A stretch of DNA of 46,631 nucleotides from Bacillota bacterium (GCA_017634575.1 JAGBND010000121.1:1-46631), one strand, 5' to 3'. Positions 16,487-23,887 are shown, counted from the stretch's first letter. Program-made: numbers and translations. Notes: generated by a model not told the origin, from the sequence alone.

Positions 16487-17002
16487 ATGGAGCATCCACT
16501 TTCCGAAAGCAAGCTGATCTTGCTCTATATGATACACGAAAAAGAAAACATCGCCGAAACCGACCTGGTGGATTTCGTGATCTACCACATGTACATGGAT
16601 TACTTTACAGCTCAAAACTGCATGGATGAACTGGAAGAGCAGGGACTGGTCGTAAAAATCAAATCCAGAACCGACGATAACTTTTATTACACCCTCCTTC
16701 CGGAAGGCGATGAGGTTGTCGGCATGTTCCGAAACCGAATTCCCCACAGCATCCGTGAAGATATCCGGACCTACGCCGGCGATTCCCTTCTTCGCGAAAC
16801 GCCCCTGATGGAAGCAACCGCCGACATCCATATGCATGATCAGGATCATTTCGAAGTAACCTGTCATATCTTTGACGGCGACCGCAGCGTCATGTCTTTT
16901 GAAATGACGGCCGACAGCGAGGACGGGGCCAACAGCATCCGCAACCGCTGGCTTCAGAAGGGCATGAACGTCTATCTGAACCTCTTGAAAGAGCTGAACT
17001 GA
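16487..17002 (+). CDS. DUF4364 family protein (winged-helix-like)
   Basis: A 171-residue cytoplasmic protein of the DUF4364 type found mainly in Clostridia. Residues 1-75 look like a winged helix ('SESKLILLYMIHEKENIAE', 'MDELEEQGLVV', 'YYTLLPEGDEVV'); the rest is an alpha-beta domain of unknown role ('DHFEVTCHIFDGDRSVMSFE'). It is probably a transcription regulator, with no known target. AAAGGAG precedes the ATG. The end of the gene is unusual: its last 22 bases are the start of a 42-bp tandem duplication in which the second copy lacks the stop codon. Confidence 0.85.
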   Translation: MEHPLSESKLILLYMIHEKENIAETDLVDFVIYHMYMDYFTAQNCMDELEEQGLVVKIKSRTDDNFYYTLLPEGDEVVGMFRNRIPHSIREDIRTYAGDSLLRETPLMEATADIHMHDQDHFEVTCHIFDGDRSVMSFEMTADSEDGANSIRNRWLQKGMNVYLNLLKELN

Positions 17003-17064
17003 GAAGCAATTATTAGTCTTTTCCTCTTGAAAGAACTGAATCGAGAAGCAATTATTAGTCTTTT
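16981..17064 (+). repeat. 42-bp tandem duplication over the stop codon of the DUF4364 gene
   Basis: Copies 16981-17022 and 17023-17064 differ at 3 of 42 positions. Copy 1 contains the TGA stop (17000-17002); in copy 2 the same place reads AATCGA, so the stop is lost. As 42 is divisible by three, both copies are in one frame, and a frame past TGA stays open to TAG at 17081-17083. Confidence 0.9.
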
Positions 17065-17092
17065 AGCTATTGACTTTGAATAGGAGAAAAAC

Positions 17093-18406
17093 ATGGTAAC
17101 ACCAAGGATCCTTACCGGTTTTATGGAGCTGCTGCCGGAAGACCAGATTCTCTTTAACGACATGCTGGACACCATCCGCGGTGTCTATGAAGCCTTTGGC
17201 TTTTTGCCGCTGGACACGCCGACTATCGAGCTTTCCGAAGTTCTTTTGGCCAAGGCCGGCGGTGAAACCGAAAAACAGATCTATCGTTTCCAGAAGGGCG
17301 ATCATGACCTGTCTCTGCGTTTCGATCTGACCGTTCCGTTGGCCCGTTACGTGGCGCAGCACGAAAATGATCTGACCTTCCCCTTTAAACGATATCAGAC
17401 CAGCAAAGTATTCCGCGGCGAACGTCCTCAAAAAGGCCGTTTCCGTGAGTTCTACCAGTGCGATATCGACGTCATCGGCCAGGAGGCGCTGCCGCTTTAT
17501 TATGATGCGGAAATGCCTTCCGTCATCTATCATGTCTTCAAAAAGCTGGATTTCGGTCCCTTCACCATTCGCCTGAACAACCGGAAAGTGTTAAACGGCT
17601 TTTTCAAAGCCCTCGGTCTTTCCGAGCAGATCACGGATGTGCTGAGAACCATCGACAAGCTGGACAAAATCGGCGAAGAAAATGTCCGTAAAGAGCTGGA
17701 ATCCTTGGGTATCTCCGCAGATAAAATTGATCAGATTCTCGAACTGATCCACATTCAGGGCACCACGGACGAGATTCTGGCCAAGGTCGCGGCCCTTCCT
17801 ATTGAGGACGAAACCTTTAAAGAGGGCACCGCCGAGCTTTCCGAAGTAGTCAGCCAGATGCGTCTGCTTGGCATGCCGGACGATTCCTTCGAGGTGGACC
17901 TTACCATTGCCCGTGGCCTTGACTACTATACCGGAACCGTTTACGAGACCCGTCTGGATAATTATCCGCAGCTTGGAAGTGTCTGCTCCGGAGGCCGCTA
18001 CGACAATTTGACCGGCTTTTATACCAAAAAGCAGATGCCTGGCATCGGCATTTCCATTGGCTTGACCAGACTGTTCTCTCAGCTGCTGGATGCAGGCGTG
18101 ATTGGCGCCAAGCGCAAAACCCTGATCAGCACGCTGGTTATTCCCATGTCGGATGCGCAAATGCCCGCGGCTCTTCAAGCGGCAGCCGCATTCAGAGATG
18201 CCGGCATCCGAACCGATATTTACCCTCTCGTAAAGGGCATGAAGCAGAAAATGAAGTACGCCTCCCGCATCGGCGTTCCCTTTATCGTGCTCATCGGTGA
18301 AGAAGAGGCCAAGGAAGGGAAAGTCGCCCTGAAGAATATGGAAACCTCCGATCAGCAGGTTGTTTCCCTGGAAGAGGCTGTTCTTGCCGTAAAAGGAGAG
18401 CGGTAA
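17093..18406 (+). CDS. hisS: Histidine--tRNA ligase
   Basis: Class II synthetase of 437 residues that charges tRNA-His. Motif 1 region 'RILTGFMELLPEDQ...YEAFGFLPLDTPTIE', motif 2 'KRYQTSKVFRGERPQKGRFREFYQCDIDVIG', histidine-specific 'ARGLDYYTGTVYE' and motif 3 'MPGIGISIGLTRL' are all present (each split here only for reading). A C-terminal anticodon-binding domain follows (about 335-430). AGGAG sits seven bases before the ATG. No T-box leader is visible: the 90 bp upstream is mostly the second copy of the 42-bp duplication. Confidence 0.96.
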   Translation: MVTPRILTGFMELLPEDQILFNDMLDTIRGVYEAFGFLPLDTPTIELSEVLLAKAGGETEKQIYRFQKGDHDLSLRFDLTVPLARYVAQHENDLTFPFKRYQTSKVFRGERPQKGRFREFYQCDIDVIGQEALPLYYDAEMPSVIYHVFKKLDFGPFTIRLNNRKVLNGFFKALGLSEQITDVLRTIDKLDKIGEENVRKELESLGISADKIDQILELIHIQGTTDEILAKVAALPIEDETFKEGTAELSEVVSQMRLLGMPDDSFEVDLTIARGLDYYTGTVYETRLDNYPQLGSVCSGGRYDNLTGFYTKKQMPGIGISIGLTRLFSQLLDAGVIGAKRKTLISTLVIPMSDAQMPAALQAAAAFRDAGIRTDIYPLVKGMKQKMKYASRIGVPFIVLIGEEEAKEGKVALKNMETSDQQVVSLEEAVLAVKGER

Positions 18407-18435
18407 TTAAAGGTCTTTTGGGGAGTTTTATCCTT

Positions 18436-18510
18436 AGTCAAGAGATTGCTTTGCCGGGCTGAGTTTGAAGACAAGTGATTGCTTTGACGAACTGAATGCA
18501 AAGCCAAGTG
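18436..18510 (+). repeat. 33-bp imperfect tandem repeat between hisS and aspS
   Basis: Units start at 18436, 18469 and, truncated, 18502. Shared text is AG-N-CAAG-N-GATTGCTTTG followed by CGG/CGA and CTGA. The region is non-coding in any convincing frame. Confidence 0.65.
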
Positions 18511-18607
18511 GGCCGTCCTATCCGTGTTTTGCATCAATTTTTGTTCATTTGGCGCCTTCTATAAGACGCTTGCAAACTGATATTTTTTAACATCGAGGTA
18601 TGGAGTA

Positions 18608-19942
18608 ATGGAAAGAGTGTATTTGGGTGAAATCCGTCAGCACCTGGAAACGGAAATCCTTCTGCAGGGTTTTGTTGAAAATTTCCGCGATGGAAAAGCA
18701 ATGGCGTTTTTGGTACTGAAAGATATCACCGGTAAAGCACAGGTAACTATCGAAAAAGAGAAGCATCCTGAACTGCTGGCAGTCCTGTCTCAGATCACGC
18801 AAGACAGCGTTGTATCCGTCACGGGAATCGCTTATGAAAGCGAATATGTCAAGCTCAACGGAATTGAAATTCTGCCCACTTCCATCAAGATTGAGTCTGT
18901 AGCAGCAGCGCTTCCGATTCAGCGTGAAGAGATTCCGGCTACCAAGAAACGCCCCGGCGTTCCCCGTTCCGGCATTGACGAGCGGCTTGATTATCGCTGG
19001 ATTGATCTTCGTACCGACAAGAACCAGCTCCTCTTCAAGGCGCAGACGGTAATGACAGCTGCTATGCGAGAGTTTCTTCTGGATCGTAATTTCATGGAAA
19101 TTCATACGCCCAAGCTGATTGCTGCCGCCTCTGAAAGCGGATCCGATGTATTTGAAGTCAAGTATTTTGACCGTTCCGCCTATCTGGCACAGTCGCCTCA
19201 GTTCTACAAGCAGATGGCCATGGCCAGCGGCTTTGAACGGATCTTTGAGGTAGGCCCCGTTTTCCGCGCTGAAAAGTCCTATACCAGCAAGCATACAACT
19301 GAGTTTACCGGATTCGACCTGGAATTCAGCTATATTACCAGCTTCAGGGATGTTATGAAACTGGAAGAGCAGCTGCTGATCTATGCGCTTTCTAAAGTGA
19401 AAGAAGCTTACGGCGATGCCATTAAAGAGCAATTTGGCGTTGAGGTAGTTGTACCAGACAAGCCATTCCCCATTGTAACGCTCGATGAGCTCTATGCCGG
19501 CCTGAAGGAAGACTATGGTTATGAAGTTTCCGATTTTGACAAGGGCGATCTAACAACCGATGCGGAACGCATGAGCTATGACTGGTCCATGAAGCACTAT
19601 GGCTCGGAATTCCTTTTCGTCACAGACTATTCTGCTGAAAAACGCGCCTTCTATCATATGCGCGATGAGAACGGCATTCCTCAGGGCTATGACCTGATCT
19701 GGCGCGGCACTGAAATCACTACCGGCGCACAGCGTGAACATCGTTATGAAATCCTGAAAAAACAGGCCGAAGAAAAAGGCCTGGCAGAAGATGTCAAGTT
19801 CTATCTCGAATTCTTCAAATACGGCTGCCCGCCCCACGGTGGATTTGGCCTTGGTCTGGACCGTCTGACCATGCTTCTTTGCGGTCTGCACATCAACGAA
19901 GCCATGTTCCTCTTCCGCAGCCCCAAGAGACTGACCCCGTAA
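18608..19942 (+). CDS. aspS: Archaeal-type aspartate--tRNA ligase (AspRS2-like, probably Asp/Asn type)
   Basis: Class IIb synthetase of 444 residues: OB-fold anticodon domain (about 1-105), then the catalytic core with 'RLDYRWIDLRTDKN', 'ESGSDVFEVKYFDRSAYLAQ', motif 2 'FEVGPVFRAEKSYTSKHTTE' and motif 3 'GGFGLGLDRLTMLLCGL'. It ends 'RSPKRLTP', as archaeal AspRS does. It lacks the large GAD insertion of the bacterial enzyme (about 590 residues). In Clostridium a second, archaeal-type AspRS serves tRNA-Asn mischarging with GatCAB; here it occupies the place beside hisS where bacterial aspS usually stands. Whether it discriminates tRNA-Asp from tRNA-Asn cannot be read. GGAG lies seven bases before the ATG. 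Confidence 0.88.
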   Translation: MERVYLGEIRQHLETEILLQGFVENFRDGKAMAFLVLKDITGKAQVTIEKEKHPELLAVLSQITQDSVVSVTGIAYESEYVKLNGIEILPTSIKIESVAAALPIQREEIPATKKRPGVPRSGIDERLDYRWIDLRTDKNQLLFKAQTVMTAAMREFLLDRNFMEIHTPKLIAAASESGSDVFEVKYFDRSAYLAQSPQFYKQMAMASGFERIFEVGPVFRAEKSYTSKHTTEFTGFDLEFSYITSFRDVMKLEEQLLIYALSKVKEAYGDAIKEQFGVEVVVPDKPFPIVTLDELYAGLKEDYGYEVSDFDKGDLTTDAERMSYDWSMKHYGSEFLFVTDYSAEKRAFYHMRDENGIPQGYDLIWRGTEITTGAQREHRYEILKKQAEEKGLAEDVKFYLEFFKYGCPPHGGFGLGLDRLTMLLCGLHINEAMFLFRSPKRLTP

Positions 19943-20020
19943 GGATCAAGTGAAGGAATCAGAGAGGCTCAAGGGCTTAACCCAAAATATGACCTCTTGA
20001 AAAATGTATTGTCCCATTTT

Positions 20021-20056
20021 AAATCCCTCTGACGCTGACGGTCAGAGGGATTTATG
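20021..20056 (+). terminator. Strong hairpin, probable terminator after aspS
   Basis: AAATCCCTCTGAC (20021-20033) pairs perfectly with GTCAGAGGGATTT (20041-20053), 13 bp with a 7-base loop. The tail after it is TTT within the stem and then ATGTGTG, so the U-tract is short. Confidence 0.65.
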
Positions 20057-20085
20057 TGTGTAATCAATAGTGGGAGAGTTATCCT

Positions 20086-20748
20086 ATGCGATACAACAAT
20101 GTGACTCCTGCGGTTTTTCTTAGACGTCCTAACCGTTTTACTGCCGAAGTCGAAATAGATGGTCATTCTGAATTAGTCCATGTTAAAAACACCGGAAGAT
20201 GCAAAGAACTCCTGATTCCCGGGGCAGAGGTATGGCTGACTGCACCAGGAACACCGAGTCGTAAAACAAAATATGATCTGATAGCTGTACGAAAAGAAAA
20301 CGGGATCCTTTTCAATATCGACAGTCAGGCTCCCAACAAAGTTGTAATGGAATACCTGAAAACACAGAGCTATGACTCGATAAAACCTGAATTCACTTTT
20401 GGAGATTCGCGCATCGATTTCCACATGAAACGTGGTTCAGAACAATATCTGATGGAAGTCAAAGGGTGTACGCTGGAAATCGGTGGAATCGGATATTTTC
20501 CCGATGCCCCCACTCAGCGGGGCGTCAAGCATATTCACGAACTGATTAAAGCAAAACAGCAAGGTTATCACGCTATTATCGCTTTCGTCATCCAAATGGA
20601 TGGCATAGCAGAGGTAAGAGCAAATACGGCCACTCATCCGGAATTCGGTGAAGCACTTGAACAAGCCCAAAAAGCCGGCGTAGAGGTTCTTTTCTTTAGG
20701 TGCCACGTCGAACCGGATTCTTTAGAAATCCTAAACTGTTCGCCGTGA
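20086..20748 (+). CDS. sfsA: DNA/RNA nuclease SfsA
   Basis: A 220-residue member of the SfsA family, first named sugar fermentation stimulation protein and now described as an OB-fold plus PD-(D/E)XK nuclease. Visible motifs: 'HVKNTGRCKELL' (about residue 32), 'FMVEVKGCTL'-like text 'LMEVKGCTLEIGGIGYFPDA', 'PTQRGVKHIHELI' and 'AFVIQMDG'. The E-x-K of the nuclease core is in 'EVKGC'. GGGAG precedes the ATG by nine bases. The gene is lower in G+C than the block before it and starts the accessory-looking segment. Confidence 0.92.
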   Translation: MRYNNVTPAVFLRRPNRFTAEVEIDGHSELVHVKNTGRCKELLIPGAEVWLTAPGTPSRKTKYDLIAVRKENGILFNIDSQAPNKVVMEYLKTQSYDSIKPEFTFGDSRIDFHMKRGSEQYLMEVKGCTLEIGGIGYFPDAPTQRGVKHIHELIKAKQQGYHAIIAFVIQMDGIAEVRANTATHPEFGEALEQAQKAGVEVLFFRCHVEPDSLEILNCSP

Positions 20749-20783
20749 CTATAAAAGATCTATCATTGTTTGGCAGTAGTAGT

Positions 20784-20908
20784 GCTGTGAAAATGTGGGA
20801 AACCGGCTACGGTGTGGCAGTGTGGATAACTGATAAGATTTGCCCATTTATGGGTGAATCTTATCAGTTATCCATGCTACCACAGCCGGTTTTCCATATT
20901 TTCACAGC
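20784..20908. repeat. 125-bp long inverted repeat (hairpin) with a DnaA-box 9-mer
   Basis: Outer arms GCTGTGAAAAT (20784-20794) and ATTTTCACAGC (20898-20908) are exact. Inward, the arms share AAACCGGCT and an 18-bp perfect block TGGATAACTGATAAGATT, closing on CCCA-TTTA-TGGG (20843-20854). There is one asymmetric bulge of about five bases. The left arm holds TGTGGATAA (20821-20829), the reverse complement of the DnaA box TTATCCACA; the right arm does not. It lies 36 bp after sfsA and 25 bp before the palindrome array. Confidence 0.9.
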
Positions 20909-20933
20909 GTCTTCGAAGATGGCAAGGTTCCTC

Positions 20934-21263
20934 GTGATGCCAAATGTCCTAAAAATCCCTGTTTGGCATCATCATGACGAGGGTTTTCCGACCTCGGTGA
21001 TGCCAAATGGTCGAAAATACCCTGATTGGCATCACTTTTTGATGGATAACGTTCCTGCCGTGATGCCAAATGTCCTCAAATTAATGTTTTGGCGTCACTT
21101 TTCGAGTGATAGACTTACCGTTGTGATGCCAAATGTCCTCAATTTGATGTTTTGGCATCACGTTGTCATGAATTGGCTGACACTCTTGATGCCAAATCAG
21201 ATCAAAAAGCCTGTTTGGCATCAACTCTTGACTCTTTTTGTTTTCGGCATGATGCTTGGCATC
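20934..21263. repeat. Tandem array of 39-bp palindromes with 24-bp spacers (63-bp period)
   Basis: Five units start at 20934, 20997, 21060, 21123 and 21186, exactly 63 bp apart. Each has a left arm GTGATGCCAAAT, a 15-base A-rich loop and a right arm close to ATTTGGCATCAC, then a 24-bp spacer. The five spacers and the 24 bp before unit 1 share no evident sequence. Arms vary in step: unit 5 has T at the outer left position and A at the outer right one; units 1 and 3 change to wobble pairs. A degenerate sixth unit (TGATGC-TTG-GCATCA from 21250) runs into the nuclease gene. No CRISPR-associated gene is nearby and the repeats are not identical, so this is not called CRISPR. Confidence 0.93.
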
Positions 21264-21267
21264 AGAT

Positions 21268-22083
21268 CTATTTGATCACCCCGAAGAAATAGTCTACAAG
21301 TGCAGTTGCAGCTCGATAATCAAAGGGTGCATCTCCTGTTTCAAAAGACGTGATCATATTAATCATCGGATAAATTCCGATACTGGCATAGTCATTGATT
21401 CTTTTTAGCATTTTTCTCCGGTAATTCGGTTTATCAACACTTCCGAAATGCTCCCAATAGATAATCTGTCCTGTTGTTCTATCATAAATGGTAAAATCAG
21501 GATGATAGGTGATGCCATTAACATGTAAAGCCTGCTCGTACCTGAAGGATATTCCTCTGGCTTCCAGAATGCTGGCAATAATCGCTTCTGATTTTGATCG
21601 ACATTTCAATCCATTTTGGGAAGTATATTTCAGCTCTTCGGGGCGCTCTGTTTTCTTTTCGTACGGAGCGGCAGCCCATTCTGTTTCGTCTTCGGTCATC
21701 AATAGAGATCGATATTCCTCAGAAGAAGCGAACAATTTCATCACATGAGTGAGAAACGCACCTGCTTCTGCGCCATATTCTTTATAGATGACACGTTTAA
21801 AAGCCAATATGGCTTTGTTTTCAATCTCAGCATCTTTCAATCGAGCTTCATCGTAAGCTTTAAGTGCGTAACGCTTGAGCAATTCCTGATCCATTGTTTT
21901 GATGGAAATCGAGGTTCTTTTTCTGAGCTTTCCATTTCCGGAATACAGATAAAATCGTTTTTTCCCTTTAGTTTTCCAAATAACAAGTTTGCCGGGCGGA
22001 GAATGAGAGATGTTATTTTTTAGAGCTGGAATTTCTTTTTGTAATCTGGATTCATAATTCGAGAAAATTCCTAAAATGTTCAT
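21268..22083 (-). CDS. Predicted PD-(D/E)XK-fold nuclease-like protein
   Basis: A 271-residue soluble protein. The C-terminal half has the order expected of a PD-(D/E)XK nuclease: Glu166 in 'CRSKSEAIIASIL', Pro195-Asp196 in 'GITYHPDFTIYD', then Glu211 in 'IIYWEHFGSVDKP', with Lys218/Lys224 after. Similar 'SKSE...PDF...WEHFG' proteins occur as uncharacterised genes in gut Clostridia (recalled, not searched). The N-terminal half is basic and helical ('GKLRKRTSISIKTMDQELLK'), possibly DNA- or RNA-binding. AAGGAG sits 11 bases before the ATG at 22083. It is convergent with sfsA, and its transcript would run straight into the palindrome array. Low G+C compared with the flanking blocks suggests acquisition. 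Function unknown. Confidence 0.7.
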   Translation of the reverse strand: MNILGIFSNYESRLQKEIPALKNNISHSPPGKLVIWKTKGKKRFYLYSGNGKLRKRTSISIKTMDQELLKRYALKAYDEARLKDAEIENKAILAFKRVIYKEYGAEAGAFLTHVMKLFASSEEYRSLLMTEDETEWAAAPYEKKTERPEELKYTSQNGLKCRSKSEAIIASILEARGISFRYEQALHVNGITYHPDFTIYDRTTGQIIYWEHFGSVDKPNYRRKMLKRINDYASIGIYPMINMITSFETGDAPFDYRAATALVDYFFGVIK

Positions 22084-22323
22084 TATTGGTAATCTCCTTT
22101 ACTGTTAGATTAAGCGCAGTTTGGATGCTGCTTGGCGCTTTATCTGGTAATCATATCAGATTATAGAATTATATGGAAGAGTTAAAATTGAATCTATAGT
22201 AACATTTTTATAGAATAATTTAAATAATAGTGAGAAACTTTCCATATAAGCAAAAAACCGAAAAAACTTGATATACAGATAGCAGTCTCTTTTATCACAT
22301 ACATCCTTAAATCTCAAAAACCC

Positions 22324-22352
22324 TTGTATTTCTCGGCGTTATTGGTTATAAT
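22324..22352 (+). promoter_or_regulatory. Sigma-A promoter of mtaB
   Basis: TTGTAT (22324-22329) and a perfect TATAAT (22347-22352) are 17 bp apart, about 74 bp before the mtaB start. Confidence 0.75.
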
Positions 22353-22374
22353 AGTATATTGAATTCGTTTAGGC

Positions 22375-22402
22375 ATTTCACAGAAGACTGCTTCTGCGAA
22401 AT
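22375..22402 (+). promoter_or_regulatory. Stem-loop in the mtaB leader
   Basis: ATTTC-A-CAGAAG (22375-22386) pairs with CTTCTG-C-GAAAT (22391-22402), one mismatch, four-base loop. It ends six bases before the AAAGGAG ribosome site and could affect translation. Confidence 0.5.
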
Positions 22403-22425
22403 AGATCAAAGGAGTTTCTTTTCGA

Positions 22426-23862
22426 ATGCCCAATCAGCATCCATACCGGGCCGCGATCTGTACCATGGGCTGCAAAGTCAACAGTTATGAATCCGCACAG
22501 ATCATGGAAGCCTTAAAACAGTCAGGATTTCAAATGGTTGAATTCCATGATCCTGCCGATGTATATATCATAAACACCTGCACGGTTACCCAGGTCGCAG
22601 CCAAAAAATCCCGGCAAATGATCCACCGGGCCCGCACGCAAAATCCCAAAGCCCTTGTGGTTGCCACGGGCTGCTACGTTGACCGCGATGACGAACTGAT
22701 GTTAGAAGGTGTCATCGATCTGGCAGTATCCAACCAGAAAAAAGAGCAGCTGGTAGAAATTGTAAAAGAATCGCTGCATTCAATTTCGGATCACCAGCGC
22801 CCTGCGTCCATTTCAGCTATGCGCATGCCTACGCCAGACAGCCAGGAGCAGCACATCATCCGCATGAAAACCCGCGCTGTCATCAAAATACAGGATGGCT
22901 GCCGCCAATACTGTTCATACTGCATTATTCCCTTTGTCAGAGGACCCCTGAAAAGCCGCCCCATCGAAGAAATCGTCGAAGAAGCCAATCAAAAAGCGCA
23001 GCAAGGATACAAAGAAATCGTACTCACTGGCATCCATCTAAGCTCCTACGGGCTCGACTGGCAGGAAATATCCTACAATGCGGCAGAGAGGCAAGGCATC
23101 TTTATCGGCAGCTACTTAGCCGATCTCATCCTGAAACTACAGAATATGCAGGGAATTGAACGAATCCGCCTTGGTTCCTTAGAGCCAAGACTGATCACCG
23201 CTGAATTTGTAGAAAGCCTGAAAACAGCAACTAAACTTTGCCCTCATTTCCATCTCTCACTGCAAAGCGGATCAGACAAAACCCTGAAGGCCATGAACCG
23301 GCACTACACGGCCGCCGAATTTGAACAAGCTGTCCGGCTGCTTCGAGAGCATTTTAAAGACGCCGCCATCACCACAGACATTATCGCCGGTTTTCCCGGA
23401 GAAACCGAGCAGGATCATCAGGAATCCCTCGCTTTTGCTGAGAAAATCGCCTTTGCTGAGGCGCACATTTTTCCCTATTCCCGTATGGAAGGAACCGTTG
23501 CCGGCGCAAGAAAAGATCAGATCCCGCAAACTGTCAAAAAGCAGCGCGTAAGAGACCTGCTGGACGTAACCGCCAAAAGCACAAAAGCCTTCATGGATGC
23601 TATGCAAGGAAAAACCGTTAAGCTGCTTTTGGAAGAGCAGATCGGCGAGCGGGAATGGATCGGCACAACCCCCGGCTATCTGCGTGTAGCCGTATGCACA
23701 CCTGATGAGGCGCGTGGTGAAGCAGGCTCTACGGCACAAGCAGGTTTTCACGCAGGGGAAATTGTAACAGTAAGAATCAATGGCTATACAGATGCGAGAA
23801 GCACCAACCATCAGGCTTCCGGTCTGAGTCAGATTTTAAAAGCAGAGCTGACCGGGAACTAA
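22426..23862 (+). CDS. mtaB: tRNA (N6-threonylcarbamoyladenosine(37)-C2)-methylthiotransferase MtaB
   Basis: Radical SAM enzyme of 478 residues that turns t6A37 into ms2t6A in ANN-decoding tRNAs. N-terminal UPF0004 domain starts 'ICTMGCKVNSYESAQIM' with the auxiliary-cluster cysteines (second in 'NTCTVT', third in 'ATGCY'). The radical SAM motif is 'CRQYCSYC' in 'IQDGCRQYCSYCIIPFVRG'. Later 'TDIIAGFPGETEQDH' and a C-terminal TRAM domain end the protein. AAAGGAG lies 11 bases before the ATG. It is followed by a GC-rich direct-repeat region and the ireB operon. Confidence 0.95.
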   Translation: MPNQHPYRAAICTMGCKVNSYESAQIMEALKQSGFQMVEFHDPADVYIINTCTVTQVAAKKSRQMIHRARTQNPKALVVATGCYVDRDDELMLEGVIDLAVSNQKKEQLVEIVKESLHSISDHQRPASISAMRMPTPDSQEQHIIRMKTRAVIKIQDGCRQYCSYCIIPFVRGPLKSRPIEEIVEEANQKAQQGYKEIVLTGIHLSSYGLDWQEISYNAAERQGIFIGSYLADLILKLQNMQGIERIRLGSLEPRLITAEFVESLKTATKLCPHFHLSLQSGSDKTLKAMNRHYTAAEFEQAVRLLREHFKDAAITTDIIAGFPGETEQDHQESLAFAEKIAFAEAHIFPYSRMEGTVAGARKDQIPQTVKKQRVRDLLDVTAKSTKAFMDAMQGKTVKLLLEEQIGEREWIGTTPGYLRVAVCTPDEARGEAGSTAQAGFHAGEIVTVRINGYTDARSTNHQASGLSQILKAELTGN

Positions 23863-23887
23863 TCTTTGCTGCGGCGGCCCACAGCCG

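Larger units (their letters stand above)
22084..22425. other. Divergent intergenic region, nuclease gene / mtaB
   Basis: A 342-bp AT-rich region between divergent genes. Next to the nuclease gene is an imperfect hairpin with arms AAGCGC (22112-22117) and GCGCTT (22135-22140); its inner text GATGCTGCTTGGCG resembles the degenerate last array unit. A minus-strand TATAAT lies at 22160-22165 without a good -35. The middle (about 22190-22320) shows nothing I can name. The right end carries the mtaB promoter and a leader hairpin. Confidence 0.5.

Noticed and set aside
18352..18537. Minus-strand frame with repeated RQSN motifs
   Set aside because: It is only the complement of the 33-bp repeats and the hisS end, with no ribosome site.
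18407..18607. T-box leader between hisS and aspS
   Set aside because: I looked for the conserved T-box core and a terminator/antiterminator pair and found neither; the gap is filled by 33-bp repeats.
20821..20829. Replication origin suggested by a DnaA-box 9-mer
   Set aside because: One perfect box without a cluster, AT-rich unwinding region or dnaA/dnaN neighbours is expected by chance.
20934..21224. CRISPR array
   Set aside because: Regular spacing is present, but repeats are variable in their loops, palindromic over their whole length, spacers are only 24 bp, and no cas gene is in the window.
20700..21275. Plus-strand open frame of 191 codons over the hairpin and the palindrome array, with 21-residue repeats
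   Set aside because: It starts with GTG inside sfsA without a ribosome site, and the composition (Met/Trp/His/Phe-rich) is odd. The pattern is better explained by a 63-bp palindrome period that happens to be divisible by three; arm changes keep base pairing.
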